A DNA stretch of 64,000 nt from Paralithodes platypus (taxonomy: Eukaryota; Arthropoda; Malacostraca; Decapoda; Lithodidae): the NCBI GenBank assembly GCA_032716605.1, contig CM064480.1, positions 46,176,372 through 46,240,371 on the forward strand. The letters run 5' to 3'. Both the position numbers and the translations under genes were made by a program. This document shows, piece after piece, positions 63,580 to 64,000 of this stretch. The notes under the pieces were generated by a model that saw nothing but the letters and a program-made list of their open reading frames with translations, did no database searches and was not told where the DNA came from. The stretch's first letter is position 1. The number at the start of each line of letters is the position of its first letter.

Positions 63580-64000
63580 TGGAGAGAGAGAGAGAGAGAG
63601 AGCGCCGCGAGAGCGAGAGAGAGTGGCAAATCCTATACAGTGTATACACAGACGATCTATTTGGGGCTGGCTTGGTATCTTTAAATCTGAACTCTAAGAA
63701 TAGGAATACAGTGGAAACAATATGATGAAAGAGAGAGAGAGAGAGAGAGAGAGGGTTAGGTTAGGTTAGGCTATTAATAGGAATACGGTGGAAACAATAT
63801 GATGAAAAAGAGAGAGAGAGAGAGGGTTAGGTTAGGTTAGGTTAGGCTAGGAATAGGAATACGGTGGAAACAATATGATGAAAGAGAGAGAGAGAGAGGG
63901 TTAGGTTAGGTTAGGCTAGGAATAGGAATACGGTGGAAACAATATGATGAAAGAGAGAGAGAGAGTTAGGTTAGGTTAGGTTAGGTTAGGCTAGGAATAG
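63580..64000. repeat. GA/TTAGG composite minisatellite, runs off the window
   Basis: Unit: (GA)n, GGTTAGGTTAGGTTAGG, CTAGGAATAGGAATACGG, TGGAAACAATATGATGAAA. TATGATG anchors at 63721, 63798, 63874 and 63942 give a period of 68-77 bp that varies with the GA and TTAGG counts. Confidence 0.9.

Overview
This 64-kb window looks like intergenic DNA from a large arthropod genome, and I see no convincing host gene. Arthropod origin is suggested by many short runs and one decayed array of the arthropod telomere motif TTAGG/CCTAA. The mix of GA, TAC/TAA and CA microsatellites, tRNA-derived SINEs, and CR1/Jockey- and LOA/I-like LINEs would suit a decapod-type crustacean; that finer placement is inference. 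Every long open frame I could identify belongs to a mobile element or is a by-product of a tandem repeat.

Layout. 0-1 kb: decayed trinucleotide satellite. 1.4-2.4 kb and many later sites: two families of short TTAA-flanked non-autonomous DNA elements, called here A (about 370 bp, ends TTAAGGGG/CCCCTTAA) and B (about 210 bp, ends TTAACCC/GGGTTAA, piggyBac-like). 6.1-7.4 kb: a 45-bp minisatellite beside a palindromic relative of A (A'). 8.9-12.4 kb: an ancient tandem array with a period of about 350 bp. 13-16 kb: mariner-like MITEs (H) and SINE-bearing tandem repeats. 17-18.6 kb: a broken CR1-like LINE carrying a third TTAA element (C). 19.85-26.97 kb: a CCAGT-type satellite that has received SINEs, a 5'-truncated LINE (LINE1) and a 3.2-kb DNA element coding for a FEN1/XPG-like nuclease with a C-terminal CXC domain. 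27-39.6 kb: LINE remnants, more A and B copies and several minisatellites. 40.9-45.2 kb: two closely related LINEs, head to head (LINE2 and LINE3). 45.6-49.9 kb: a retroposon with a clear 13-bp target duplication, nested B/LINE copies and an end-to-end B-A-A chain. 49.9-51.4 kb: telomere-like DNA grading into a 43-bp minisatellite. 52.4-53.9 kb: an LOA/I-like LINE cut off by a 100-N gap. 54.0-63.5 kb: a large inverted repeat whose two arms carry the same nested elements. 63.6-64 kb: a GA/TTAGG composite minisatellite running off the window.

The most interesting object is the FEN1-like/CXC element at 22.5-25.7 kb. It has long inverted terminal repeats, each with an internal duplication. All nuclease acidic positions are visible, although the reading frame is broken at two places. 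The TTAA elements are also informative: interrupted copies preserve the pre-insertion sequence, so the target site can be read directly. The 54-63.5 kb palindrome may be either a real inverted duplication or an assembly artefact; its left edge falls exactly on the gap.
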